A stretch of DNA of 64,000 nt from Saposhnikovia divaricata (taxonomy: Eukaryota; Streptophyta; Magnoliopsida; Apiales; Apiaceae), in the NCBI GenBank assembly GCA_036435485.1, contig CM071598.1, positions 181,422,148-181,486,147 of the forward strand, read 5' to 3'. Of the stretch, positions 34,003 to 44,524 are shown in pieces; within the stretch, counting starts at the first letter, position 1; each line of letters opens with the position of its first letter. The notes under the pieces were generated by a model that saw nothing but the letters and a program-made list of their open reading frames with translations, was not told where the DNA came from and searched no databases. The translations under genes were made by a program, and so were the position numbers.

Positions 34003-34177
34003 CAGTTAAACCTCGATAAATGAATATGTTTGGGATCAAAATTTTTTATTCATTAATCGAGATTATTCATTTATCGCGATAAAAAATACATTGTCTCTAT
34101 TATATTGGGACCGTAAAAAATTATTCATTTGATGAGATTATTCGTTTATCAAATATTCATTTATCGAGGTTCTACCG
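34003..34177. mobile_element. Emigrant-like MITE (pogo/Tc1-mariner type), 175 bp
   Basis: Terminal inverted repeats CAGTTAAACCTCGATAAAT at the left and their near-complement (ATTTATCGAGGTTCTACCG) at the right, flanked by TA on both sides (34001-34002 and 34178-34179). The TIR type (CAGT-AAACCTC-ATAAAT) is that of Emigrant/Lemi elements, which are non-autonomous relatives of pogo-like transposases and insert at TA. The interior also shows inverted repetition (TTCATT..ATCGAG). No coding capacity. Confidence 0.8.
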
Positions 34178-34327
34178 TAGTTAAGTGGTAAATTAAAATT
34201 TTATTTTCTGACTGACATATCACCAATTTTTTATTTTTAACTTAATTATATGTGAAGGTTGTAGTTTCTATACTACAAATGTTAAAATTTGGATATCACA
34301 TTGAATGAAATCTTTTTAGTTGAGGAA

Positions 34328-34888
34328 AATGAGGCCCAAAACCCTAATTCAATATTAATTTCGTAATTAATATTGAGGTATAAATAATAGCATGGCAATA
34401 AGAGTCAAATAAGGATACAATATCTTTATGAGTAGCCTCCAAGGCAACAATTTCAACAAGGAAACAGACTCCTACAAGGTAGGAGTCCAGAACCTTCCTC
34501 AAGGCGGTGGTTTGCCCACCAAGTCTTCAAATCCTACCATAATTCTAAGGCTCCCACAGCCTATATAAGAGTTTTACCCCTCATTCTCAGAACAACGTTT
34601 TTTGGGCAGAGCTCAATACCTCACTTACGTTTCAGGCTTAATCCTCGAATAAGGACATATAAGACACTACGTCCTTGGTGTGCCCTCGCCGCCATAGCCC
34701 CGAGGGCGAACACCAAGAACTACGTTGGCTTGATTCTCTAGCAATACAAAGATACGTAGGCATCGTGTGAGGACCGTTTAGTCTCGAACGCAAGAACAGC
34801 CATTAAAGCTCGAAGCTCACCATCCCTTGTATTTAATACATACAAACCCTAGCCGCAATTTACAAACCCTCGTTTTTATTCCACAACA
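34328..34888 (+). repeat. 5' LTR of element F, lacking its first 83 bp
   Basis: Homology to the 3' LTR starts at 34328 (AATGAGGCCC), corresponding to 41424 in the 3' LTR, whose start is 41341. The rest matches without indels. Contains TATATAAGAG (about 34562) and a strong hairpin at 34674-34717. Confidence 0.88.
34674..34717. other. Conserved long hairpin in LTR of element F
   Basis: Arms CTTGGTGT-GCCCTCG and CGAGGGC-GAACACCAAG pair over 15 positions with a two-base bulge and a loop of about 12 bases. It is present unchanged in the 3' LTR (about 41770-41813) although the LTRs differ by 4 % elsewhere. It lies downstream of the TATA box, so it would be in the transcript ends (R/U5). Confidence 0.7.
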
Positions 34889-34890
34889 TT

Positions 34891-34908
34891 TGGCGCCGTC
34901 TGTGGGAA
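34891..34908 (+). promoter_or_regulatory. Primer-binding site of element F (tRNA-Lys type)
   Basis: TGGCGCCGTCTGTGGGAA two bases after the LTR. From memory this is complementary to the 3' end of plant tRNA-Lys(UUU), with its AGACGGCGCCA end; not checked against a tRNA set. Confidence 0.7.
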
Positions 34909-34921
34909 GACAACATCAACC

Positions 34922-35563
34922 ATGGTTCAAACACGAAGAACAACACCAGCCTCAATTGAGGTAACCACCGTTACCTCTGTTCCACCCGTCATCACTGAAC
35001 AAGGGTATGTACCCCCATCAACGGAGACAACCACTAAACCTCAAGTTTCTCAACCTATAGGGATGACTCCCCATGCTGAGAGAACTCTACCCGTGGTTGT
35101 CCATCCAAACCAGGAGACCAACCCTCTTCAGATGGTGGTCTCTCCTCTTGTTAATCGTTCACTACTTCCGGGGGTACAGATCTCAACCACAGATCTCCCC
35201 ATAAGCACGAATCCGATATATGGGTTACCTAACTACACCCCGAATACTCGAGGTATTGGACCAAGCAGCCATGCCTTGCAGATACATGAGTCGTATCACC
35301 CTCTTTACATTAGAGGCTTGGGCCCTGATCAAGGATATTATGACTACTCTGGTCCTTATACTGATGATTCGTCATCTGAGGATGATGATCGTGATGAAAC
35401 CCCAAGGAGGCGACGTTCTAGCAAGGATCCTGTAAGGCGTACTCGACGAATCCATGATGGACCACCGATGACGGCCATGGAAAAAATCAAATCCTATGAG
35501 GCAGAGATTCGGAGGTTGAAGGAGGACATAACAAGAGAACAAAAAAGGCAGAACCAGGGTTAG
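34922..35563 (+). pseudogene. gag N-terminal region of element F
   Basis: ATG 34922 opens MVQTRRTTPASIEVTTVTSV, a Thr/Pro-rich N-terminus, then a Tyr/Asp-rich acidic patch (YTDDSSSEDDDRDETPRRRR), a basic stretch and a helical KIKSYEAEIRRLKEDITREQ. It ends in a TAG at 35561-35563; gag sequence resumes in the same element downstream (35753). This modular N-terminus is usual for Tat-type gag and of unknown function. Confidence 0.75.
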
Positions 35564-36181
35564 AATCAGAATCGACCTCCTACAATTTCGAGAGAGATTC
35601 CCTTTGTTGATTTGGAAAGGCCTTCAAGGAGGCAGAGAAAGGCTGATGCCCCAACAAGAGGAGCTACTAGGGCGGAGGCCCCCAGGGGTGATCCCAAAGA
35701 CTTGATGCCACTTTGAGATCCTGATGATCCTACACCTCCGTTCACTGAGGAGGTGATGAGTGCTCACGTCTCCAGAAAGTTTAAGATGCCTACAATAAAA
35801 GAGCATGATGGAACAGGTGATCCCTCTAACCATGTTAGAACATTCTCAAACGCACTGTTGTTGCAGCCCGCTAGAGATGCTCTCAAGTGTAGGGCGTTCC
35901 CTCAAACCTTAGCAAGCATGGCTCAAAGATGGTACAACCGTTGGCCAGCAAACTCGGTTGGCTCTTTCAAGGAATTAAGCACGACTTTTATCAATCAATT
36001 TGTTAGTAGGAGAATCAATGAGAAAAGCTCTGCATCTCTCATGCAGGTGGTACAGGAAAAGAATGAGAACCTAAGGCATTACCTCAAGTGCTTCACCAAG
36101 GAGACTTTAAACGTTCCTGATCTGGAAAACAAAGTAGCTATGATAGCTTTGGAGAATGGAGCGACGAACACCTTCTTTTAG
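35564..36181 (+). pseudogene. gag capsid domain of element F
   Basis: FTEEVMSAHVSRKFKMPTIK, then HDGTGDPSNHVRTFSNALLL and CRAFPQTLASMAQRWYNRWP, with LMQVVQEKNENLRHYLKCF: the retrotransposon gag domain of Tat-type Ty3 elements. The frame ends near 36181 (NTFF then stop) and continues one frame over in the next piece, so there is a frameshift at about 36160-36180. A stop at about 35716 separates it from the N-terminal part. Confidence 0.82.
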
Positions 36182-37265
36182 ATGTCGTTGGCAAAGCACC
36201 CCCACCGGGAGCATGACTGAGCTCCAAAAAAGAGCGAGCAAGTACATAAAGATTGAAGAAAGTATGAGGAAAACAGAGGTCTCCACTCACGATGGAGGAA
36301 ACGGGAACTCCAAGAAGCAAAATCAAGACCAGGAGTATGATGCTAGGGACAAATATCCCCGAACTAGCTCCGACTCTGCCCCTAAGAAGAACCAAGGACC
36401 AAGGTTCACTGAGTATGCAAGGTTGAATACTCCTAGGAGTCAAATCTTGTTGGACATTGAGAAGGATAAGGATTTCCGATGGCCGAAGCCACTCAGGGGT
36501 GATCCCGAAAAGAGAAACAAGAATCAGCATTGCAGGTTCCACAGAGATGTGGGGCATGACACTGATGATTGCAAGCAACTCAAAGATGAGATTGATTTTT
36601 TGATCCGTAGAGGGAAACTGAGCCACTTCACTAAGGGTCAAGATCGTGGTAATCAAAGAAGAGATTATAATAGAAGGGACAACGACCGTGATCGCAACGA
36701 ACAACCCCGAGGGCTAGTTATCAATATGATTTGGGGAGGCCTGACAGCTTCCGGCACAACTCGAAACTCTCGAAAAGCGTATGCCAGAGAAGTGATGCAC
36801 ATCGTTGGAGAGGCACCAAAGCATGTAAGAACTGAGGTAACAATCGGATTTGATGATTCAGACCTTGAAGGGGTGAAGTTCCCCCACGATGACCCGCTGG
36901 TCATAACACCCATGATTGGGAATTCAGAGGTGAAGCGAGTCTTGATAGACAATGGAGCTTCAGTAGACATTTTGTTCCATGTTGCATTCGTGACGATGAG
37001 ATACAACGACTCTCAGTTGACCCCATCTAACGCACCTACATATGGATTCAACGGAGTAGAGTCTAAAGTTGAAGGAACTATTCAGTTGCACGTCACGATC
37101 GGACAGAAGCCAATAGAGGCCACACAGATGCTGAACTTTTTGATTGTCAAAGCATCTTCTACTTACAATGCCATCCTTAGGAGGACTAGACTTCATGTTT
37201 TTAAGGCTGTGGCCTCAACCTATCACATGAAGATCAAGTTTCCAACTAGGAATGGTGTAGGATAA
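36182..37265 (+). pseudogene. gag C-terminus, zinc knuckle and protease of element F
   Basis: Continues gag (ELQKRASKYIKIEESMRK). A Cys/His segment CRFHRDVGHDTDDCKQLKDE follows, the CxxH..GH..C type knuckle typical of this lineage. The aspartic protease has its active site in VLIDNGASVDILF (DNGAS) and a later AILRRTRLHVFKAV where ILGR is expected; the change of G to R there would harm the fold. The frame ends at 37263-37265. No reverse transcriptase follows. Confidence 0.84.
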
Positions 37266-39040
37266 CAAAAAGGTGACCAGAAAATGGCTAGGAGCTGTTA
37301 TGTAGCCGCATTAAGGCCTGATGGAGTCGGGGGCAGGTCCTTCCGATTGAAGACATGGATGTCCGCAGTGATAAGGAACGCCAAGAAAGACCAGTAGAGG
37401 ACATCACATAGAAGCCTCGGACAGCCATTAAGGCTAAGGCGTCAACGGACTTTGTGGTTGAATGTACTATTGGCAACCAAGAAGTCGGGGGGCAGGAGAT
37501 AGTACCCCAAGCAGGAAGTGAACTTCAGAATAAGAATGAGGAGACCAGAAGGAGTATTGGGTGCTCTATTTTGATGGAGCATCAAAAACAAAAACAAGTG
37601 GAGCTCACGATTGAATATGCCTTGAGGTTGAATTTTTCGACGACCAATAACAAGGTAAAGTATGAAGCCTTGATAGCCGGACTAGGTTTGGCTCTAGCTA
37701 TGAGGGCCAAAAATCTTAAAGTCTGTGGAGACTAAAGGCTGGTGATAGCCTAAGTGAATGGAGAACTTGAAGCCAAAGATAAAACGATGGTGAAATACCT
37801 GAGGATTGTAAAATCATAGTTGATACGATTCAAGGAATGCCACCTTGAATTCATCTATAGAGAATATAAAGCCTGATGCCTTGTCTAAATTCGTCCACTT
37901 AAGCCATGTAAGGCTAACAACAAACCTTGGATCTCAACCAAAGATCAGGGAATTCAAGGGCATCCTTGATCAAGACCATGGAGTCCAAGAAAACCAAGAA
38001 GGTCCGACAACTAACTTTGAAACTTGTATTTATATCTCTGAGCAAGGCATGATGCCCTTGTTTCACATTAAGCCTTAGCCGAGGAGACCCATGAAGGGCT
38101 AAGCCAAAGTGCCTTTAACTCCCTTATTAAACTACTCCACCGTTGAAAGTTTACATTAGCATTGGTGACAGCCTTAAGAAAGTTAAGATCATGCATCCGG
38201 ATATATAAGAGTAAAGTCCTGGTGGACCAGCCATTGAGGAACATACTCCATGGCCCGAAAACCATTGGTAGGCTCATCAAGTGGGCAATCGAGTTAAGGG
38301 AATTTGATAACAAGTATAAGCCAAAGACGGCCATCAAAGCCAAAGCCTTAGCTGACTTCATGGATGAATGTACCATTAACAACCAAGAAGTCGGGGGGCA
38401 AGAGATAGTAACCCAAGAGGGCAAAGAACCAGAAAAATGAAGGTGAAAACTATACCCGATCAGAAGGAATATTGGGTGCTCTATTTTTACGGAATGTAAA
38501 GAACCAGAAAAATGAAGGTGAAAACTATACCCGATCAGAAGGAATATTGGGTGCTTTATTTTTACGGAATGTCAAAAACAAAATCAAGAAGATTAGCAAA
38601 AGGGCTAATACTTTATTATAGAAATAAAGAAAAGTCTGGAGAATATATTCCGAGAATAAGGATTGAAGCCTTGATAGCCGGTTTAGGCTTGGCCAACCTT
38701 GAGGGTCAAGAACCTTAAAGTCTATGGAGATTCAAGATTGGTAGTCTCCCAAATGAATGGTAAATTTGAAGCCAAGGAGGAAGCTATGGCAAAGTACTTG
38801 AGATTATGAAAGCTGTGGTGGCTCAATTCGAAGAGTGCTGTGTGGAGCACATTCCAAGAAATGAGAACATTAAGGCCGATGTCCTATCTAAGTTCGCCTC
38901 TTCTGAGATAAAGAATTATGCAGGGAGTTTTTACTTTCAGGTCCTGAAGACCCCCACCATCAATTTGAAGTTGGTGGCACCAGTTAATGTAGGAAGCTGT
39001 TGGATGGACCTTATCAAAGCTCATCTTGAGACTCGTTGAC
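37266..39040 (+). pseudogene. Rearranged RNase H remnants of element F
   Basis: At least two partial copies of the same RNase H region in tandem. One is at 37400-37900 (DFVVECTIGNQEVGGQE, VKYEALIAGLGLALAM, NLKVCGD). The other is at 38170-39040 (KYKPKTAIKAKALADFMDE, YWVLYFYGMSKTKS, IEALIAGLGLANLEG, HIPRNENIKADVLSKFASSE, GSFYFQVLKTPTINLKLVAP). Both have many stops. A 75-bp direct tandem duplication sits inside the second (38423-38497 and 38498-38572). RT is missing in front and integrase behind, so the element lost its pol by unequal exchange or deletion and kept only doubled RNase H debris. Confidence 0.75.
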
Positions 39041-39540
39041 TCCCTGATAATGCCTTGAAGGCACAAAACTGTCGGTGAGAGCCTTGAGATTTGCATTGAT
39101 CGAAGATCTCCTCTGTAAGAGGTCTATTGTCATTCCATACTTAAAGTCTTGAATTTCAAATCCCGACATAAAATTTAAGCCTTGGTGGCCGACAAGGCTT
39201 TATGCCTCTGATCAAGGATTGAAAACCAACCAAGGTATCCTAGACTTGAAGTCAAGTGTCAAAGAGTAAGAGAACTCCCTGAACAATCAACTAAGAAGTA
39301 AGACCTCCTCCGTGTAAAACAAGGGGGGCATGAAATAAAGAACTTCATCACAAATTTTACATCTTAGAACCACGAAAGAATTCGAGGTTCCGAATCAAGG
39401 ATTTAGCAAACGAATCAAGGCCCTGAAGGTCACAAAAGCTAAGAAACAGGTCGTTTGAAGGTTCTACAGGAATCTCAAAAATTCAAATATACGGCCCATA
39501 AATGAAAATTGGCCCAAAAGATAGGAGCGTAGAACAACAA
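39041..39540 (+). other. Non-coding region of element F after RNase H
   Basis: Traces of pol-derived reading (LPDNALKA, PYLK) fade out by about 39150; beyond that only repetitive AAGGCCTTGA-like sequence is seen. No integrase motif is found. Confidence 0.45.
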
Positions 39541-40040
39541 CGCCCAGGAAACTAAATCTCCTAGGCGTTGGATCAAATAAGGTCTCCTTGGTTGGGATAC
39601 CCACGCTAAGGCTGGAGTTACAAATGAAGAGTCTAAAAGAACCCACACCCAGGAGGATAAAACCCTTAGGCGTTGGTTTACAAAGTAGCTCCTTGGCGGG
39701 GATACCCACGCCAAGGCTGGAGTAACAAATAAAGGGGCTAAACGAACCCATGCCCAGGAGGCTAAACCTCCTAGGCGCTGATTTATAAAGTATCTCCTTG
39801 ACGGGAATAACCTCGCCAAGGTTGAAGTAACAAGTGAAGAGTGTTAAAACACCCACGTCCAGGAAGTCAAAACTCCTAGGCGTTGGTCCAAATAAGGCCT
39901 CCTTGGCGGGGATATCCACGGCAAGGCTGGGTGAACAAACGAAAGGCATGAAAATATCCACGCCTAGGAGACCAAACTTCCTTGGCATGGCTAAAGAAAA
40001 GGTCTCCTTGACGGGGGTACCCACGCCCAGGACTCCTCTC
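39541..40040. repeat. Tandem repeat, ~105-bp unit x 5, with two hairpins per unit (element F)
   Basis: Units start near 39541, 39645, 39750, 39855 and 39961. Each has inverted repeat 1 (CGCCCAGGAG .. CTCCTAGGCG, ~7-base loop) and inverted repeat 2 (CCTTGGCG .. CGCCAAGG around GGGATACCCA). A more divergent unit may exist at 40272-40350. Because 105 is a multiple of three, the - strand keeps an open frame of 186 codons through the array; this is a by-product of the period and not a gene. Confidence 0.85.
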
Positions 40041-40694
40041 CAAACAACAAGCCATTTTTCAGAAATTAAAGAAGGAATGAAATCCTTAAAATTCTGAAAA
40101 TAGGATAATAATGATGGTAAAATAGGTAAAAATACTTATTAAATCAAGGAAAAATAAGGAAGTAATTTATAATATTATTTCTGAGGCATGAGGCCCAATA
40201 TTTTATTTTTAGTAAAAAATATCAAAAATAAAAATATTTAAATCGGAAGGTTCAAAAAAAAAAAAATTAAGCACGCCACCCAGGCTTTTTCTCCTAGGCG
40301 TGGAAAAGAAATGAACCTACTTGGTGGCCATACCCCCGCCAAGCTTCTATTACAAGGTAAAGGGCATAATTACCATTTAGCATCCTAAGTTTTGGCCATT
40401 TGCAAAATGGTCCCTGATGCTAAACTTTAAAAAAAAAAAAATTAATTCTCGAATAGGAATTTTCAAGAAAGCAGCAAAAAAAGGGGTGGCCCCCCTCAAT
40501 AAGTTCATAAAAATTGTTTTCAGGAAAAGCTTTTCAAGTGAGTTGCAACAGGTTTTGTGGGGAAATTATTTTTCAAAAAAAAAATTCTCTAAAAAAATAG
40601 AAAGTGATTTCTAAATTATTTTCTTAATCCTGGGAAATATTTATACTGATAAGCACTTCTTAAATATTTTTCGATTAATTCAAAAATATTTATG

Positions 40695-41050
40695 AAAATA
40701 CCTGTGGGTACATAAAAATTCCTAAATTATTATGAAAAATTAAGGAAAATACCTGTGGGTACATAAAAATTCCTAAATTATTAGGAAAAATTACGGAAAA
40801 TACCTGTGGGTATAAAAATTCCTAAATTATTAGAAAAAATTTGGGAAAATACATGTGGGTACATAAAAATTCCTAAATTATTAAGAAAAATTACGGAAAA
40901 TACCTGTGGGTACATAAAAATTCCTAGGAAAAATTAAGGAAAATACCCATGGGTACATAAAAATTCCTAAATTATTAGGAAAAATTACAAAAATACTTGT
41001 GGGTACATAAAAATTCCTAAATAATTAGGAAAAGTACAGAAAAATACGAG
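40695..41050. repeat. Tandem repeat, ~51-bp unit x 7 (element F)
   Basis: The phrase CCTGTGGGTACATAAAAATT recurs at 40701, 40752, 40803, 40852, 40903, 40946 and 40997, each followed by CCTAAATTATTAGG-like sequence (itself a near palindrome). AT-rich, non-coding, between the hairpin repeat and the 3' LTR. Tandem arrays in this position are known in Tat/Ogre elements. Confidence 0.87.
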
Positions 41051-41327
41051 AAAAATTATAGAAATATTTTCTTGACAAATTGAGCAATTATTTATGCTAA
41101 TAAAAGCTCTATAAAAGTGCCGAAATTGCTATAAGCAAGCACAAGTTAAAGCCTCGAATAAGGCAAGTCGTCGTAAATGTGTAGGTCGCTCCATACTTTA
41201 CAATCAAGACGATACTCGTGAAACGTTAGTATATTGAATCCCCAATAAGGGAACGAAAATAAACCCCGACCCGAGTCTCGAAAAAGACAATTATAACTTC
41301 TACGAAAACCTGATCAGTTTTCTAGAA

Positions 41328-41340
41328 GTTGGGGGGCAAA
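41328..41340 (+). promoter_or_regulatory. Polypurine tract of element F
   Basis: GTTGGGGGGCAAA next to the 3' LTR. Confidence 0.72.
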
Positions 41341-41984
41341 TGATATGTGCTAAAAATAAGCCCTAAAGACACAATTAATGTTGCATTAATTAGACCTAGC
41401 TTGGTCCAAATACGAAGCCCGTTAATGAGGCCCAAAACCCTAATTCAATATTAATTTCGTAATTAATATTGAGGGATAATTAATAGCATGGAAATAAGAT
41501 TCAAATAAGGATACAATATCTTTATGAGTAGCCTCCAACGCACCAATTTCAACAAGGAAACAGAATCCTACAAGGTAGGAGTCTAGAACCTTCCTCAAGG
41601 CGGTGGTTTGCCCACCAAGTCTCCAAATCCTACCATAATTCTAAGGCTCCCACAGCCTATATAAGAGCTTTAGCCCTCATTCTCAGAACAACATTTTTTG
41701 GGCAGAGCTCAATACGTCACTTAAGTTTCAGGCTTAATCCTCGAATATGGACATATAAGCCACTACGTCCTTGGTGTGCCCTCGCCGCCATAGCCCCGAG
41801 GGCGAACACCAAGAACTACGTTGGCTTGATTCTCTAGCATTACAGAGATACGTAGGCATCTTGTGAGGACCGTTTAGTCTCGAACGCAAGAACAACCATT
41901 AAAGCTCGAAACTCACCATCCCTTGTATTTAATACATACAAACCCTAGTCGCAATTTACAAACCCTCATTTTTATTCCACAACA
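41341..41984 (+). repeat. 3' LTR of element F (644 bp)
   Basis: Starts TGATATGTGCTAAAAATAAG after the purine tract and ends ...CCACAACA. It is complete and shows that the 5' copy lost 83 bp. Confidence 0.88.
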
Positions 41985-43320
41985 ATAAATATTAAAAAAA
42001 AATTAAATTTTTTTTAATTACAATTATAATCTCATGCATTAATATGGATAATTTTTTCTTAACCTCAAGTAATTATCATACTCAGAAACATGAAACCAAT
42101 TCCTAGTTAACAAAGAGTTTTGCTCAAGTGAGAACCCATCTTATGGTGAGAACTAAGATCTAATCCTAACAATACATTTTTTATATTTAAACTAAAGAGA
42201 AAAAGCATCATGAGATTGATCTCAGGGAACTTTTCCTGAAATACTTAAAAAATACACTTTAAATTTAATTGGATCCGCAGGACTAATTAAAAAATTCTGA
42301 TTTTACAAAAATGTTCATCCCATATTTGCATATAAATCCCATATATCTCAAGGAACTTACCTGAGCTACATGTCGTAAACTAAATCCTAGTCCCATAATT
42401 AATATTTCAAAATTTATTATTTTATCCTTCATTTAATTCACCATCATCTTCCACAATCATCTTCTTCCCTGCTCCGGTGACCAACTCCGGTCACCATTTC
42501 CGGCGACCAATTCCGGCCAACCCAGAAAAGCACCACCGTTTAACAGAAAATCACCACACTGTCCCACCTCCGGCCACCACGCCGCCGCCACCACCAACAA
42601 AAATCACCACCATTTAACGGAAACTCACCACACTGCCACCACCTCCGGCCACCACATTGCCGCCAAGCCAACACCAAAAAATCACTACCTGTAATAAAAA
42701 ACACGACGACTCAAACCATCACAAACCACCCACCTCCGCCCACCTCCAATAAATCACCAACAATAACCCGAAAATCACCAAAAATCACTAAAAATTTCAA
42801 TCTTTTCAATCCAAAATTGAAAAGCCCCAAATTTCTATAAACCCTAATTTATTGCCACCAACCACCACAAGTTTTTTACCATATTTAAATTATGAGTTTA
42901 CCTACATTTATTAGTAATAAAAGTGTATAAACAATCTCAATGATTAAACAATTTTTTGAATATTTTGATCAGAGAATAGTTGATATAATCGGAGGTTGGT
43001 GGAGAGGTGTGGGATGATTGTTTGATGATTCAGAGGTTATAAGGTGGTATTTTCGCGTATAAGGGTTCTTTTCTGTATTGAGTAGTGATTTTTGGGATGG
43101 TGATTGGAGGTGGTACCTGCGACTTGCCGGGAAAACATCGCCGGTGGCAACTGCAGTGGCTGTTGTTGCGCAATGCACTGTGTGGGTCGTGTGTTTTTTT
43201 CTTTCTTTGTTGCATCAGAAGTTATGCTGGGTTTGTTTTGTATCAGAAGCGTGGCTGTTGGTAGGGAGGGCAGGGAGGGGGAGGGTGGGGGCAATATATG
43301 TGTATATCATGTGTATGTAT
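41985..43320. other. Intergenic DNA with TCCGGCCACC-rich patch
   Basis: No gene recognised. 42470-42760 is built of short imperfect repeats of CTCCGGCCACCA and AAATCACCACCATTTAACGG-like phrases, of the kind seen in plant 5' leaders or minisatellites. Small open frames at 43030-43294 are low-complexity. Confidence 0.45.
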
Positions 43321-43874
43321 TAGGGAAGAGCAAACCCCGGTTCGGTTACGTTTTTGGGTAAAATCGGAACGAAAACAGAAGTCCTCGGTTTTAAAAATCG
43401 AAACTGGAACCGTAACTTAAACATCGGTTTCGGTTTTAAAACCCCGGTTCGATTTTTATCGGTTCGGATTCGGTTTAAAAACTGGATAATATATAAAGGA
43501 GACAAAATATTATAGCATACATAACTTGGTTCAAGTTTACAAAAACCAAACGGAACCGGAGTTTCGCTCTCCCTAAGGATAATAACAATAGCAAGTGATA
43601 ATGCTAAAGAGACTATGAAAGAAACCAATTTTGATAGACAAACAACTTCACGTTTAGGCTTGTTACCTCCAGAAGAATTAAGCAACTCTTGTCCGCACAG
43701 TCCTGGATTCCTTTGCAAAAATGAAGCTGGATGGCCAGTTATGAGAGACTGAGGAACCTCGCCTGATAGCACATTGAGATGGCCCAATTCCATTACATTA
43801 CATAAATTAGGTTATAGTTTACTGCTTAATCTAAAAAAAAAAAATATGTATTTAAATTTCAAAAAATTTAATAC

Positions 43875-43915
<41 letters not shown>

Positions 43916-44096
43916 TATTTATTTTAATAATCGGTTCGGTTTTAGCCGGTTCAGTTTTAACCTATAACCGGAACAGGAACCGAAAGTCTCAGTTTTTAAA
44001 AATAAAAACCGCAACCGTCGGTTCGGTTTCAATTTCAGTTTTTTCAGTTCGGTTTTCGCCGATTTCGGTACGATTTCGGTTTTTTGCTCACCCCTA
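43321..44096. mobile_element. hAT-like non-autonomous transposon carrying a host gene fragment (776 bp)
   Basis: Imperfect terminal inverted repeats TAGGGAAGAGCAAA (left) and TAGGGGTGAGCAAA (right, complement), a hAT-type end. The flanking octamers are GTATGTAT (43313-43320) and ATATGTAT (44097-44104), identical in 7 of 8 positions, the size of a hAT duplication. Next to both ends are many CGGTTCGGTTT repeats and their complements, typical subterminal sites. The middle holds a receptor-kinase gene fragment and a (TA)n run of ~33 bases (43878-43911). There is no transposase. Confidence 0.75.
43560..43793 (-). pseudogene. Captured fragment of a leucine-rich-repeat receptor-like kinase gene
   Basis: On the - strand from 43793: the end of a leucine-rich repeat (LNVLSGEVPQSLITG), the juxtamembrane cap PASFLQRNPGLCGQELLNSS, a basic stop-transfer-like region and a hydrophobic segment LVSFIVSLALSLAIVII, one transmembrane helix. 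This is the usual order repeat - NPGLCG cap - membrane helix of plant LRR receptor kinases; the wording resembles the At5g06940-type inactive kinases. There is no kinase domain and no further repeats. Both sides are transposon subterminal sequence, so the piece was taken up by the hAT-like element. Confidence 0.75.
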
Positions 44097-44294
44097 ATAT
44101 GTATGTGTGATGGATGTGTGTTTAATTTGTGTGATTTAGATTAAAAAGCATTATTTTAAATAGAGGGATGAGATTAGATCTCAAAGCAAGATCGATAGTA
44201 CAAATTTTGTATTATGCTAGCACCAATTTCATCTTGATAAAAAATTTATTATTTATCAAATTATCGACTGGGAAATATGAAGACATGTGTAAGT

Positions 44295-44300
44295 CACGTG
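44295..44300. promoter_or_regulatory. G-box CACGTG upstream of VPS28
   Basis: Palindromic CACGTG ~150 bp before the CT-rich leader of VPS28. It is a plausible bZIP/bHLH site, but a single hexamer is weak evidence. Confidence 0.35.
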
Positions 44301-44449
44301 AGGAGACTTTTTAACATAGCGGTAAACTCCACGGGAGAGAAAGAACCCACACGCAACCTCTGTGTCAGCAAGCCGCATAGTACCAACAACCTTTCCCCCC
44401 TCATACTCTGCAACACAACACCCCCTTTCCTCATTATTCACAAAACTGC

Positions 44450-44479
44450 GTTCTCTCTCTCTCTCTCTCTCCCTGTAAG

Positions 44480-44523
<44 letters not shown>
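44450..44523. repeat. (CT)n microsatellite in the VPS28 leader
   Basis: Three CT runs interrupted by CCCTGTAAGT and a TT. Pyrimidine-rich tracts of this type are frequent in plant 5' UTRs close to the transcription start. Confidence 0.85.

Positions 44524-44524
<1 letters not shown>

Larger units (their letters stand above)
34328..41984 (+). mobile_element. Decayed Tat-like Ty3 retrotransposon F (7.7 kb)
   Basis: 5' LTR (truncated), PBS, gag, zinc knuckle and protease, scrambled RNase H pieces, two non-coding tandem-repeat blocks, PPT, 3' LTR. Reverse transcriptase and integrase are absent. The gag and the RNase H fragments are of the type seen in Tat/Retand elements. The 561 bp of LTR present in both copies differ at about 23 positions (~4 %), making this the oldest datable element in the window. 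No target duplication can be checked because the left end is lost. Confidence 0.85.

Noticed and set aside
39464..40024. 186-codon open frame on the - strand
   Set aside because: It spans the 105-bp tandem repeat; the period is a multiple of three, so an open unit stays open. The product is a 35-residue repeat without known domains.
43030..43361. Short open frames on both strands before the hAT-like element
   Set aside because: Low complexity, mutually overlapping, no conserved motif.
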